A stretch of 64,000 nt of DNA from Pristionchus mayeri (lineage: Eukaryota; Nematoda; Chromadorea; Rhabditida; Neodiplogasteridae): assembly GCA_036245805.1 (NCBI GenBank), contig BTRK01000006.1, forward strand, positions 42,254,520 to 42,318,519. Reading direction: 5' to 3'. Positions 22,573-35,173 of this stretch are shown here, in pieces. Positions within the stretch are counted from its first letter, which is position 1, and the number at the start of each line of letters is the position of its first letter. The notes under the pieces were generated by a model that did no database searches, was not told where the DNA came from, and saw only the letters and a list, made by a program, of their open reading frames with translations. Made by a program: the position numbers and the translations under genes.

Positions 22573-24261
22573 ATGGTCTCTGTGGCTTATGTCAAAGTGA
22601 GTCGTACGGGATGTCCGTTCTAGTTGTTAAAGGTTGAGTGGTCACCATCATGATCTAAGACACCCAGACACGCACGTGGATCCCGTACGACATGTGTACT
22701 TTGCAGACGGAAGGTGCTGTGCCCGACTCACCCTCTCCATTCTGAGCTTCTCATCCTATTACCGATGATGTGTTCACTGCACTGCTGGCCGACAGCTTCT
22801 GCAAGCAGTCTATCATCGTGCCCGAGGGACAATCAGCACAACTATTCGTGGCCAACCGAGAGACCTACTGTGGTCTACTGAATGAGGATCAGCGGGCCCG
22901 TTCCGAGGTTCGTTTTGTTTCAATTTCCTTATATCACGAGGAAGGAACGGATATTCGCTGTGCTGCAGTTGCCTGTCTGCGCGAAACTCAATTACGACTA
23001 GATTGCAAGTGTTAGCCGATCTAAGGATACATCATGTTGTTGAAGGGTGGAACCGTTTAGGCAGCTACAGGCAGCTCAGAGAACATAATTATTTGCTGAT
23101 CTACGAACTCCGGAATCAGATCTCTAGGCATCTCGATCAGATCTCTGGAGGCGTCTCGACTATGATCAACTTCTGCGCCTCGGCTGCCCGGTCCTTCTCC
23201 CTCTCTGCGGGTACCTACTCTATTGGAGTCTCTCGCGCTCGTTTTCCCCTCCAAGTCTACCTCACTTATCACAACACTACTCTTGGTACGATCCATAACA
23301 TTTGCTATCACCTATTCATTGATTTTTTCATGGCCAGAACCGAAAATTTCGGTTCTGGTGGGAAGCAACTCTTTCTGGAGAAACAATAGCTTGGTTGTTC
23401 AGGATGTGATGATGTGGTCCCTCCTATGCTGGTCGGCATTCCGCTGACATTCTTGCCCGAGAAGCACAAGTGCAGTCTGATCTTGCCTGGTCGGACAGTC
23501 TTGGAAATCAAAAATGTTCGACGACAACAAGCCAAGGGAAACACCGAGGTAGCATCTGGTAGAAGAACCTCAATGCTAAAAGTTTGACTGGCAATTTCAC
23601 ATTAATAATACAGAATTCGGGGCAATGTCTTCGATTCCGGATGGGTAAGCACATGGTCGGCCTCTACTGGCAATGGGATCAAGTCTGTGAGAGTGAGTAA
23701 TGTGAAAATTTGAGCCGTTGCTGTCTGACTGGCCTGCCCTATTCTGACCAAATTCTGATCCTATTAGCACTGAAATTGCTGACGTCACGCAACACATATT
23801 TTGAGCGTATCTACACTCAGTGTCTGTATGTCATAAGATTTGATGATCCTAACAAATTTGGAACTACTCGCACAGAAAGAGCAGACAATCTTGACGGTAT
23901 GTTGTCGTTCATTACAGTGCCTCCACATGAGTCATACGAGTACGAACTCGGATGCGGCGCAGTTGTAATGGACGCTTCTTCGTTGGCAATTAAGAGAGTG
24001 GAATTCGTACTGAGACCGATGGACGACCTCAAAGAAGTCCTCGCCCCGCTAATGTGTAGCGATCAGAACGACAACGATTTCCCCACTGACGCATTTTTTG
24101 ATACTCTTTCCCAGATTTGCATTGATATCCCTACTCCGAGACCAATGGTGTATTCTCCCGTACCCTTATCATCCCAAGTTACAATGTTATTGATGTTAGT
24201 ATGCTTATCCATAATAGGACACTATTCTACACAGTCTTCTAGTTTAAGATTGCACCCCTAG
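22573..24261 (+). CDS. multi-exon secreted-family gene, copy 4 (signal exon truncated)
   Basis: Exons are 22573-22596, 22707-22907, 23075-23351, 23403-23548, 23614-23692 and 23768-24261. Introns are of typical nematode size (110, 167, 51, 65 and 75 nt) and phases match at every junction, giving about 406 residues without a stop. The third junction (donor TTCG/gttctg, acceptor ttgttcag) and the fifth (GAGA/gtgagt, acceptor ctattag) fix the model. The C-terminus has a hydrophobic tail (SSQVTMLLMLVCLSIIG) followed by a short polar end, as in GPI- or tail-anchored proteins. The 5' exon is cut by the palindrome breakpoint, leaving an 8-residue start MVSVAYVK instead of the full leader seen in copy 2. 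No known domain is recognised. Intact splice sites suggest recent loss, or use of another first exon. Confidence 0.6.
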
Positions 24262-24571
24262 TTCAGCCTCTGAGAAGGAAATTGTATTTTTCGAGAATAC
24301 GATAAGGGAAAATGAACATGCAATGCATAGAAATTGTAATCGAGATCACTAATTTGTACATTGGGGTGACGCAAGGAAACGTAATTATACATTCTAAGCC
24401 GTTCTTGCAATATCAGTTACAATTATTGTTGAGAAGCAGTGATAATAAAAACAGCTGCAAAAATCCCTCGAACAATCAGAGAACCTTTTAGAATAAGCAT
24501 TACTCTTTTTCTCGTATTTTTGAAAATAATGCAGCTATTGTAAAATAGTTAATAAATAAAAAATAATTGTT

Positions 24572-25451
24572 ACATTATATAGCTCTCGAAAACGCAGTAC
24601 TACAATCGACATCAGCACATCAACAAATGATTTTGTTAAATTCTTTATCAAGAAGAAAATTCAAATTTTCCGAAGGAACACGTTTATTCGCTGTTAATTG
24701 CACGTGCATAATTGTCAAAAATGTGGCACACATGTTCCTCAAGGATACTTCTTGGTATTCTGTTCAAGATTACCATCAGGAAATTTGAGAATGAAAATTA
24801 GAAAGAAATCTGAGAATGCAAAAAGATTGAAAATATCGTGAATGAAAATCTGGGAGATTTTCATGATATGATCTAACGGGTTAATCTGCTAATTTTTCAC
24901 TTCCAAAGTCAACTGAAAAAAATATAATTGCAAGCGCGCCTTAATACAGTCATACAATACACCCATTTTTGTATATAAATATTTGAATGATTTAAAGACC
25001 TGTTCAGCAAATGACTTGTTTCATTGAATGTGAGCTGAATGTGTGACTCTGCCCTATTTCTCACTGCGTTTATCTGTGATTTTCTGGCTGTCGCTATTAT
25101 TGCCAACCTGTTGGCTTCAGCGTAAAATTGTGTGATCGTAATTGTCTGATCCGAGTTCATCTGGTTCTGGCCTCCATTCTGACATACCATGAGCATGCAA
25201 TATCCTCAAGTTTTTGGTTGGCCGAAAGATTTTGTTGTGTGTGGTCCTCAGTGATCAGTAACACAAGGTAACGGTAGGTAAGGTAACGGGATAACAATTT
25301 TAGAGCACAAAAGGATCATCACAGACCTTCTATTTTTGCATAACTGTGTTCATTGGAGTTATAAATTAGATAATTCATTCTTATTCCGAGTTTCACCGAT
25401 CTCACATAACCTTCGCTCAGCACACCCCTTACGGCTTTCGATTCCCTATCT
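24572..25451. other. no recognisable gene (right arm)
   Basis: Mirror of 11721-12600 with the same unsupported short frames (24567-24788 and 24909-25196). Confidence 0.5.
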
Positions 25452-26159
25452 AATTTTAAGGTACAACGACTTTATATCAATGCCAACAAAAAACCGGCAA
25501 TCAACAGAGTCGCTCAACACAGCTTCCGATCCATGCTTAGAAGATGGGCTCGGGGAACTCGAAGGTGACGTCCTTTCCAGTCAGGTGCTTGTAAACCGAC
25601 GCGAAAGTCTCAACCTTGTGCTCAACATTAGTCTGCTGGGCCTTGTCGAGGTGGACCTTGATGATCCTCTTCCCGTCGAGCTTTACGCGGGTTCTCTTTC
25701 CAACAACCTCGGCGGGGAAGACGATGTCGTTGAGCATAGCCTCGTGAACGGCAGTGAGGGTGCGAGAGCGGGGCCTCTTCTGCTTCTCCGGGATACGCTT
25801 GTTTCCTCTCATGGGCTTGGGAAGGATGCGTCTTCTGGCAATGAAGAGAACATGCGTTCCTCCGAGCTTCTTCTCGAGCTCACGGACGAGGCGGGACTGG
25901 ATCTTCTGGAACTGCTTCAGCTGGGGGTAGGGGACGAAGACGATGACGCTCTTCTTGTTTCCGATCTCGACCTCCTTAACTCCAACGATGTAGAGCTCAC
26001 GGAGCTAGTTCTTGATTTCGGAGGAAGAGTCCAGATCGGCGAGAGCGCCAGAGATCTGTCTCTCAAGGTCGGTGACGGGCTTGCCGTCAGGCTTGATAAT
26101 CTTGGATGCCGCCTCAGGCATGCTAGACCCGAGTCTTCTCAAACTTGGGTAATTAAACC
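25452..26159 (-). pseudogene. rps-7: processed retrocopy of rps-7 with SL1 leader, right arm
   Basis: Mirror of the left-arm retrocopy. SL1 is at 26138-26159 (read on the minus strand), the start codon at 26121 and the same in-frame TAG at about 26007. The C-terminal frame is 25812-25537, ending FEFPEPIF. The shared stop shows that the copy was already disabled before the palindrome formed. A long open frame on the opposite strand (25336-26166) is a by-product of the biased ribosomal-protein codon usage and is not a gene. Confidence 0.95.
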
Positions 26160-26611
26160 TAATTAATTTTTTTAAAAAAGCACTCATTCCACTGTTGTAA
26201 GTAGAACTATTAATGTTTGGAATAATCTATCTTATGATAGTGTTTCTTCCCCAGCACATAAATTTCGTGCATATGTACTTTGCATATGTCCCTTACCCAA
26301 AAAGACCTCAGTGTGTAGGTGATCCCGATGGATAATAGCTCCCATATTTCTCACCCTATCGAGGTGGTTGCGATTTGTTTTATTCGGCGCAATTGCAGTG
26401 TGAAAACTAGCAATCAACTACAATGTTTAGCCTCGGGCATCCCTTCAGCGGTATGCTAATGAGTTTTTGCATCCACCCATCAACCTGTGCTCTTCTGGGA
26501 GGAATTGAACACTACATCACTTCTCAAACGAAAACGCCAATAATACGACGCTATTCATTGTCTGAAATTATCGAATTATCTATTTCGATGTTCTAATTAT
26601 CTATTTAGATT

Positions 26612-29158
26612 CTGGGTTCTCAAGTGTGTGGCGAGCGGTTGAGTGCGATTTCGTCTCTCCGTCTCCGGTTCCACCCGCCCGGATTCCCTCTCCCAGGAGC
26701 GTTGGCACGCGGGAGTTGTACGCCGCCACGATGGGTCGCTATTTCTACATCGGCACCATCAACGCCAGGACGCTCGGCCCAAGGGAGAAGCAGACGGAGA
26801 TGGAGCTCGCCCTCGACAAGATCAAGTGGGACGTGATTGCAGTGCAGGAAGCCAGGATTGTGGGTTGTGCCTCATTCAATCTTACAACCTCAGGCACTGT
26901 AGTCTACCACTCGGGCGGGCCCACTGCTTCCCATGGCGTGGCATTTTTGCTTCGACCGCAACTCGCTCGCGGAGCAGTGTTCAATGGCCTCTCCCCTCGT
27001 CTAGCCACTCTGCTCCTCCCAGATCAGCGGCTTTTCCTGGTCAGCGCGTATGCCCCCACGTCTTCCTACGATGACGACGCGTACGACGACTTCCTAGACC
27101 AGGTTGAGACCGCGCTGCAGAGTGCCCCAAGAGGTCATTTGCCAGTTCTGGTCGGTGATTTCAACTGTCGAGTGGCGAGGGAATCTGGCAATGAAACATT
27201 TGTCGGTAACTTCGCCTCTCCCACACCGAACTCACGCGGACGCTGCTTCACTGAGCTCTGCGTGAGGAACAGACTGCGCATCCTGAACACGTTTCCCAAG
27301 ATAAGGCACGGTCGAATCTGGACCTGGCGTTCCCCCAACGGCTCCGCATTCCACCAAATTGACTACGTTGCAGCGCCCACCACAGCGAGAGTAGTCAATT
27401 GCGGAGTCGTTGGTCGGTTTGAGTTTGACTCCGACCATCGCCTGGTCCGGATGTGCCTCTCCCTCCCTGGCAAGGCGAGGCAGAAAAGATGCAGGGAGCG
27501 GCTAGATTTCGATCGAACCGCTTTTACTGCCAACGCATCCCTTCTTGCGTCACTGCCCCTTGCCCGCCCCAGTTCTGCCGCCGATGCCTACACTACGGTG
27601 AAGGCTTTCACGGAGACCGCGGCAACGAACTGTTGGAGGAAGCATCAAACCCCTCCCTGGATCTCGAGTGGAACGCGGAAGCTCCTAGCGATGCGTCATC
27701 AACTGCAATCCAACCCTCAAGAAGCTGTAGCCTACTCAACTGCCTGCAAAACTGCCCGGACGAGTTTCGTCGATGACATCAGGAAGCGAAAGGAGGCACA
27801 AGCACGGCAAGCAGCAACCATGGGAAGGAGCATCGTGAAGAGCATGCTGAGCCTGCACACCTCAAAGAAGCGCCTTCTAGTTCCCGACCCTGTAACTGGT
27901 GCTCTCTCTCAAGCAGCCACCAAGACAGTAGTCCAGGGCTTCTTTGGGGATCTCTACACTCCTGCAGTTCAGCTTCCACTCGCAGTCCCTCCTCACTCTC
28001 TCGATCCCCTCCCACCCTTCCTACCCGACGAAGTCAGCGAAGCGATGTCCCAACTCAAGTGTGGTCACTCTCCCGGGTCGGATGGCATTCTCCCAGACAT
28101 GCTAAACCGCTCGCGAAACCACCTTGCCCCCGTTATCGCTGATCTTCTCAACTTCCTGGTAGCCGACGACGCAGTTCCATCAGATTTGACCGAAGCTGTT
28201 CTCTCTTTTGCACAAGAAGGGAGATCCCACCAACATCGGGAACTTCCGTCCTATCTCCCTCCTTACCGTAACCCTGAAGACCATGACCAAGGTCATTCTG
28301 CGAAGGCTCGAGGCGGTGCTCGAAGAAACTGAATCGTCCACCCAAACCGGTTTCCGGCGCGGGTACAGCACGCTCGACAACCTCCATGCCATCAAGCAGG
28401 TCGCTGAACGAACCTCCGAGTACGGTATCCCACTCTACTTGGCATTCGTCGATTTCAAGAAAGCGTTCGACTGTGTGGAATGGAATGCCTGCTGGCAAGC
28501 CCTCTTCTCGTTCGGAGCCCATCCCTCCCTCGTCCACGTGTTGCGGCGTCTCTACGAGTCCTCCTCCACACTCATCCGAGTTAATGAGGAGCTCGTTCCC
28601 GTGACTGTGCGTAGAGGAGTCCGCCAAGGGGATACCCTCTCCCCTCGTCTCTTCAACGCAGTTCTACGATCAGCCATGGACGGCATCAATTGGGAGAACG
28701 ACGGGATTCGAATCGATGGGAGGAACCTTTGCCACCTGGAGTACGCAGACGACGTGGCCCTCATCGCAAAATCTCGGCCTGAATTGGAACGGATGTTGAA
28801 GAAGTTGATGGATGCGTGCAGCAGGGTGGGTCTCGAAGTGAATGCAAACAAGACCAATCTGCTCACCTCCTGCTCCTCTACCCGCAAACCAATCATCATC
28901 AATAATCTGCGGTTCGAATTCGTCGAAAGTGCCACCTATCTAGGAGGTAAAATCACTTTTCCCCTGGATCATTCCGACGAAATAGAACATCGGATTCGAT
29001 TGGGGTGGTTGGCCTGGAGCAAGCTATCGCATCTGCTCTCCTCCCGCCTTCTTCCCATGAAGATCAGGAGGCGAGTCTTCGAGAGCTGCATCACGGCCAC
29101 CGTTCTCTACGGAAGCGAAGTGTGGGCGCTACGGGCAAGTGAGAAAGAACGCTTGCAA
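26612..29158 (+). pseudogene. RTE-type non-LTR retrotransposon, right arm, frameshifted
   Basis: Better preserved copy of the left-arm element. Frame 26626-28332 (568 codons) encodes the endonuclease from MGRYFYIGTINARTLG with QEAR, SAYAPTSS, GDFNCRVA and SDHRLV, followed by the RT N-terminal linker (GHSPGSDGILP). RT continues in another frame at 28208-29239 from HKKGDPTNIGNFRPISLL, with FVDFKKAFD, GVRQGDTLSP and YADD intact. A single missing base near 28201-28210 separates the frames and is shared by both arms, so the element was dead before the inverted duplication. The 3' end runs into the foldback at 29159. RTE elements act in the nucleus by target-primed reverse transcription. A related active element elsewhere could have mobilised the nearby rps-7 retrocopy, which is inference. 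Confidence 0.93.
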
Positions 29159-29542
29159 TTTGGCGAAGTAACTTGGGAGTTATTTCATTGTAACCACTAT
29201 ATGCTCCGCTACATTTGCATATGTAACTCTTGTTACTAGGCGATCATGGTCTAAAATTGAGAATTTTAGTTGAAAATCATGGCTAGATAATCAGAGAGTA
29301 CCGTAACCAATCGATATTCTAGTACCACAATATCTACTTTATCCCAGTAAAATGGTTATCGATTGGTTACGGTATTTGGTGTTTATCTAACCATGATTCT
29401 CCATTCAACTTGCCAATTTTGGACCATGAATACATAGATATGGAGTGAAACTCAAGATCGGCTGGTAACAAGAGTTGCATATACAAATGTAGTGGAGCAC
29501 ATACTGGTGACAATGAAACAACTCCCAAGTTGCTTCACCAAA
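29159..29542. mobile_element. foldback element joined to the RTE 3' end (right arm)
   Basis: Mirror of 7763-8180, shorter by 34 bp. The junction here reads gatcatggtc. In the left arm the same place holds two tcatg words 34 bp apart. Confidence 0.8.
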
Positions 29543-29600
29543 CTCCAAGCAAAAGGCGACGAGTTGGGCAATTGTCGTTTGGGCAATTGTCACCCTCCCA

Positions 29601-30356
29601 TATCTTCGGAACAAATTGGGCTAAAGGGTAAAAATTTCACAAGTATCATACGGTCGTGATGGAGCAACGACATGCCAAGTTTAATAGCGAACGGACTTAA
29701 AATTGCAAAAATCGAAAAATTTTGTTCACCAATTTTCAGCCACATGAAACCACCCAATCGGATTCAGCCAAAAATCTGATTTCATGTCACTTTATGCAGA
29801 AACTATTTGAGAACTACTATGCGAAATTTCGAGATTACGCGATTATTTATACCCATTTTGCATGTGAATACTCGGCGAGGGTCAGAGTGGAGCGGCTGTT
29901 CAGAAGTAGTCGGACTCAAAAATCGCATTATCTGAACACGAACATTTCAAGTCAAATGATCCCAATTCAATGATAAATGTGCATAACTTGGTCAAAATAT
30001 GCTACCGTGTTGGTTTAGTGCAAATCTGGCAATGCTCTATTTTTACTCAAACCTCATGAAATTGTTCCTTCCCCGCTGACCCTACCTGAGTATTCACATG
30101 CAAAATGGGTACAAAGAATCGTCTAATCTCGCAATTTCGCACAGTAGTTCTCTAATAGTTTATGCATAAAGTGACATGAAATCAGATTGTTCGCTGAACC
30201 CGATTGGGTGTTTTCATGTGGCTGAAAATTGGTAAATTTTTCGATTTTTTGCAATTTTAAGTCCGTTCGCTATTAAACTTGGCATGTCATTGCTCCATCA
30301 CGACCGTATGACACCTGTGAAATTTTGACCCTTTAGCCCAATTTGTTCCGAAGATA
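29601..30356. mobile_element. foldback element, ~0.76 kb (right arm)
   Basis: Mirror of 6949-7704, with ends reading atatcttcggaacaaattgg on both strands. Confidence 0.85.
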
Positions 30357-30699
30357 TAGCCAGAAAACAAAATGTGTGAGGTCTCGGAAAATCGATATAC
30401 CGACTCTCTTCGAGAAGCACCAAACACGCTGGATAGTGGATTCGCATCATCGGGGGAGGTTCTCTCAGCAAAATGAATTTGACTTCACAGTTCGGCTGAG
30501 GTTTAAAAAAATCAAATCGAAAGAACTCCGGGAAAATACATTTTGTAACCCGCGATATATAGGTTTCAGCGCACCATCCATATGCCGATAATACCCTGGG
30601 GCGTATCTCTCGAATGCTCCAAACCGCAAGTCTTTATCTCTATTTTGAAATAAGTTATGATCATTTGAAATTTGGTGCTAAACTTTTGTCCGCTACTGT

Positions 30700-31562
30700 A
30701 GCTGTCCACTCCGCCGGCGAGGGGCATACATACAGGCGATGACGCCGCGCCCTGCGAGGGTCATGGTCAAAAAATAGATGGTTGGTCATGGGTAGGTCAA
30801 AACTAAGTACCGTATCCAATCGATAGTACAGTAGCACCAAATACCGTATCCCATTACCGTAACCCCGACTATCACGAACTAACTTTATTTTTAAGATGTC
30901 CAGGTAACGTGCACAATCGGCCTGGTGTCGTGAACGATCGATTGTACAGTACCCAACTGACTTCCGTAACCCAGTTCCTTGGGTCAGATCTAGTTCCTTG
31001 GGTCAAACATTTTTCTAAAAATTTTAAACATTTTTTTAAAAATCCCAAATCAATCACAAAATGATTCTACAGTAATTAGATATACAGAAGTATAATTAAA
31101 ATTAATTGTTTGCTCGATTTTGGATTTTTAGAAAAAAATTTTGACCCAAGGAACCGGATCTGACACAAGGAACTGGGTTACGGTAATCAGTTGGGTACTG
31201 TACAATCGCTCGTTCACGACGCCATACCGATTGTGCACGTTACCAGGACATCTTAAAAATAAAGTTAGTTCGTGAAAGTCGGGATTACGGTAGTGGGATA
31301 CGGTATTTGGTGGTACTGTACTATCGATTGGATACGGTACTTTGACTTTTTAATTAAGGTACGATATTTTCAATTTTTGAAAAAAATCAGTTTGCGATAA
31401 TCGGGATTACGGTAGCTGTATACGGTATCAGGAACTACGGTACTATCGATTGGTACAGTACTTAGTCTTGACCTACTCATGACCTACTATCGATTTTTTG
31501 ACCATGACCCCCATACATGCTTGTGCCCTGCCCGACAGGTCGCCGCCAGTGCTGGACAGCTA
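30700..31562. mobile_element. foldback element, ~0.86 kb (right arm)
   Basis: Mirror of 5743-6605, with one visible substitution near 31562 (agctatgatt against agctctgatt read on the same strand). Confidence 0.8.
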
Positions 31563-31635
31563 TGATTGCAAGTGTCGATGCCTGCTTTCGGGTGTTAAGA
31601 GATCCGCTCCGTAAGACTCGACCATTTCGGTCACC

Positions 31636-32979
31636 TTGCGGACACTTTTGCCTAAGCAACGAGATCCACGGGGTCTTTTCTATGGTGGGAGGAGTGTCTT
31701 GGCTCTATGTCTCGAAATTTGTCATAAATTATATAATACAGTCATTGGGTAAGTAGAAAATGTTAATAAAGGGTAAAATGGTCAAAAAATCATAATTTTT
31801 TATTGATACAAAATTGAGTCAAAAGTCAAAATGCATTTCACTCGTGGTACCCAGAAGTTTATAAAAACGTATTTAGATCAACATCCGATCGATTCTCAAT
31901 ATTACTTTTTGTATGACTATGACTTTTAATATGACTTTTTGCTGCATATCTAGTCCATTTGGAACCGAATCCCTTAGCTTTTTCAATCCCGTTGTACTCT
32001 AAGCTAGGTTGCTTCATATACACGTTGCAGCGAGTCTCGGGAGACTTTCCATTTTCGGGAAATAATTTTCAAACTTTCCAAGTGCATCATCCAAAATATT
32101 TAAAAATTAATTTTCGCCAAAGTAATGAGAACTTTGATTAGCTTTTAACAATTGCAGATATTACTTACCTTGATATAATTTCTAGGACTAAAATATATCA
32201 TAATTTCGCTCGTTTCAAAAATTCACTTCTCACAATTTCGAATCTGTCAATATTTGGACAGTATTGTCTCGTTCAAGATAAGTCCAATCCCACCAGTTCT
32301 GCATAGAGATAGTAGAATACCCCTACCTGTTTAAGAAAATCACAATTTGGGTTCCACCTGTGATGCCCAAAATTCGCATTGTTTGTTCAAATCAGTGGCT
32401 AATCGAAATGTTGACTATTTTATTTTTTCGATTTCACAAAATCTATCACTCAAATCAGATAGTATTAATTTATAAACAATACATTATCACTGGATAAGTG
32501 ATCCTAGCGTGAAAGTACAGCTGTTTTGCATGCTTTTAAAAATCGAAAAAAATCACGTTTTCCTATTTTTGTGGTTCCTTAACTAGCAGATCACGATTCC
32601 AATCCCTTAGCTTTTTCAATAATCGTATACACTGGGATATTCTACTTCACAATTTCATTACAGAAAATCTCCATAGGGTTTCCATTTGCGGGCAATATCT
32701 TTCGAAAATGCCCCTGCATCGTTTTTTGTTGAAGTACGCTATGAGGGCATGTTCGAAAGATATTGCCCACAAATGGAAAGCCTATAGAGATTTTCTGTAA
32801 TGAAAATGTATCAATAAAAAATTATGATTTTTTGACCATTTTACCCTTTATTAACATTTTCTACTTACCCAATGACTGTATTATATAATTTATGACAAAT
32901 TTCGAGACATAGAGCCAAGACACTCCTCCCACCATAGAAAAGACCCCGTGGATCTCGTTGCTTAGGCAAACGTGTCCGC
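31636..32979. mobile_element. foldback element, ~1.34 kb (right arm)
   Basis: Mirror of 4326-5669 with the same nested inner hairpin. Confidence 0.85.
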
Positions 32980-33803
32980 GGGAATGGGTGGGAATGTGCA
33001 AAATTCAGGAAACCTTGCATCAAGACACTTGTTTTTAATGAGCATCACATCATTAACACTGCTTTATTGAAAACTCCAACACTACGGAGTATCGGCTTGT
33101 ATCCGTGTTCTTGACTTTGTGTCATTTCTATGTGCTTGTTCTTGATATCATTGTTCGGGCGAGCGATGACTGAGGTCCGCTCTAGCCAGGCAGTCGAACT
33201 AACTGATTTTTTTATATATGGTGCATTGTTTATCACGATAAAACCTTAAAATGCGTGTTCGTCGAACATTCGAAAAATTATATTTACTGATTATTTTATA
33301 ATCGGTTGGTTTCTAGCAATTCTTTGAGATCGGCGATGATTCTGAACATGGTAGACCTCATGTAGACTAGTTCCTTCCTCAAGCCCTTGATGCAATGTAT
33401 CCTCATTTGAGGAACGAGCGAAATAAAATTCTGCAGCCTATGATCCGATTGCGTTATCTAATTTAGAGCATTATCTGAGATTTTGAGCAGGCTCTAATTA
33501 ATTTTTGACCGAATCTGTAATGCTCTTACAATCACTGTGTTGTGAGGCTCGTTGTTGTGAGGTTCATCTTCTCTCCACCTCAGCACCGCCCTCTCCACCC
33601 CCAGGGTGTTCAATCTCGTATGATAATCTCTAATCCAAGCTCGACTCCGCCTTCGTGCTGATCCCGCCTCCTCCACGGGAGAGTTCGCCTTCGTGCTGAT
33701 CCCGCCTCCTCCACGGAAGGCGGAGTTGATCCAACTTCCATCCCATTTCATCAGTCAGTCGATAGCCCGAGAGAGTCTACATTCATCTCTCGGAAGAATT
33801 CCC

Positions 33804-35173
33804 ATGATGCCCACTCGTTCCTGTCTTCTTATCCTTGTCACTCTCTCCCACGTACATTTGGCAGCCACCATAGTCATCGAACCCAAATGGGTCAGTTTTC
33901 CGGGAGAATCAGCAAAATAGCACAACCCACATAAAATAATTTTCTCGTTCTCATTGCTAAACTAAAGCTCACTGAAATCAAAATAGTAATAAGTGATTTA
34001 TCCAGGAACCTATTGTATTTGTTCATGTAGTGAACAAATTCGGATAATGTTTCCAAGGCAAGTGCTCAATCATATGTTCTCTGAAAAATTTGTGCAAAAT
34101 TTAACTGAATGTTTATTTTCCATATTGGCTTGAAAATTGAAGGGTCGTAATCGTTGAAAATTCGGCAGTTTCCAGACTGATGTCGACACAGTATACATTC
34201 CTGAGCGGCTGCCAAATTCGATGGCTCTCATGATGCAGATGGCATACAAGCAGTCGATACCAATGGAAACTATGATAGGTGAGATTCAATCATTGGTCTA
34301 TCGTTCTCAATGTTATCGAGGCACATCAAAGCTCACTTCTCAACTATCCCAAAAATAAATTTGTTATGCTATGACCAATAACAAATGCAAAACCTTGCGT
34401 TTTATCTTCTGCCGAATGAATTTAAAGCAATGATTGTGGATCAATTTCAAGTATGACCCAACTAGCTCGATGACCCGTATAAGGCTATTTGCACTGCTAA
34501 AAATCGTCACCCAACAACAAAAGCCTTTGGCAAATGGGCAGCAGCAACACAAGTTCGATGAAGTTTGATTAAAAAAATGAAAATTACGGTTACCATAAAT
34601 ACATTGTCAAATAGAGCAGTATATTAGTAGAAAATTTACACTAGCTGCCTCAGCTAAGTAAGCTGATCAGTTAACTAGATTATCCCGCGAATTCTAGGAA
34701 AAGGTTGTATTGACGCTGCGGATGAATGTGATATTTGTATTTCTGGATTTACGGAGATTTATATTTCTTATCTTTCTTCTTATCTCTGGCTACTGTGTCT
34801 TTCTTTCAGCTTGCAATCAGAAGCACGCGGCTGCCTGTCCCTCTCCCTCTCCTGATGGCACTCATCGATGTGTTAACTTCGGAGACCTCTGCGACCATCG
34901 GCCACACTGTCCCGGAGCAGAAGATGAGTCGCCTAGGATCTGCTTCTTCCATGAGGTAAGCTGCTTAAGCCATAAAATGACTATGATGCCGTTTCTCAAA
35001 CTCATGCTAGAATTTCGACGACGCAATTGAAAATGGAAAAAATATATTTGTGTGTAAAAGTTTTTCAGATGCGCCTGCAGGTGACAAATCAACTCCGCAA
35101 TTACGCTATCTCACTGTATGGAATTCCTCCGAATATTCCAAAGCGACACTCACAACGGGCTAATGGATACTGA
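33804..35173 (+). CDS. secreted single-LDLa-domain protein, right copy
   Basis: Mirror copy of 2132-3501. Exons are 33804-33890 (signal peptide), 34176-34278 (acceptor tttccag, donor gtgaga), 34810-34955 (acceptor ctttcag, donor gtaagc; LDLa module) and 35069-35173 (acceptor tttttcag; stop TGA). Phases 0/1/0 join without a stop to 146 residues. Cysteines and the DES acidic motif of LDLa are intact, and there is no transmembrane segment after the module, so the product should be secreted. Two intact, identical copies within 35 kb mean double dose if the palindrome is real. An alternative ORF starting within intron 2 (34722) adds a hydrophobic stretch to the LDLa exon; the spliced model is preferred because it explains both splice junctions. 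Confidence 0.75.

Larger units (their letters stand above)
19541..24571. repeat. nested inverted repeat (smaller palindrome), right arm copy
   Basis: Mirror image of 12601-17631, carrying secreted-family copies 3 and 4 around a loop at 21586-22565. The half nearest the centre of the giant palindrome (19.5-20.56 kb) is diverged from its partner; the other half is nearly identical. Confidence 0.9.

Noticed and set aside
25336..26166. 276-codon open frame antisense to the rps-7 retrocopy (also 10850-11836)
   Set aside because: It is a shadow of the codon-biased ribosomal-protein sequence, with leucine/acid-rich low-complexity translation and no motif.
34710..35030. Single-exon LDLa protein starting at 34710 or 34722
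   Set aside because: The spliced model uses clean acceptors at 34810 and 35069 and supplies a better signal peptide from 33804.
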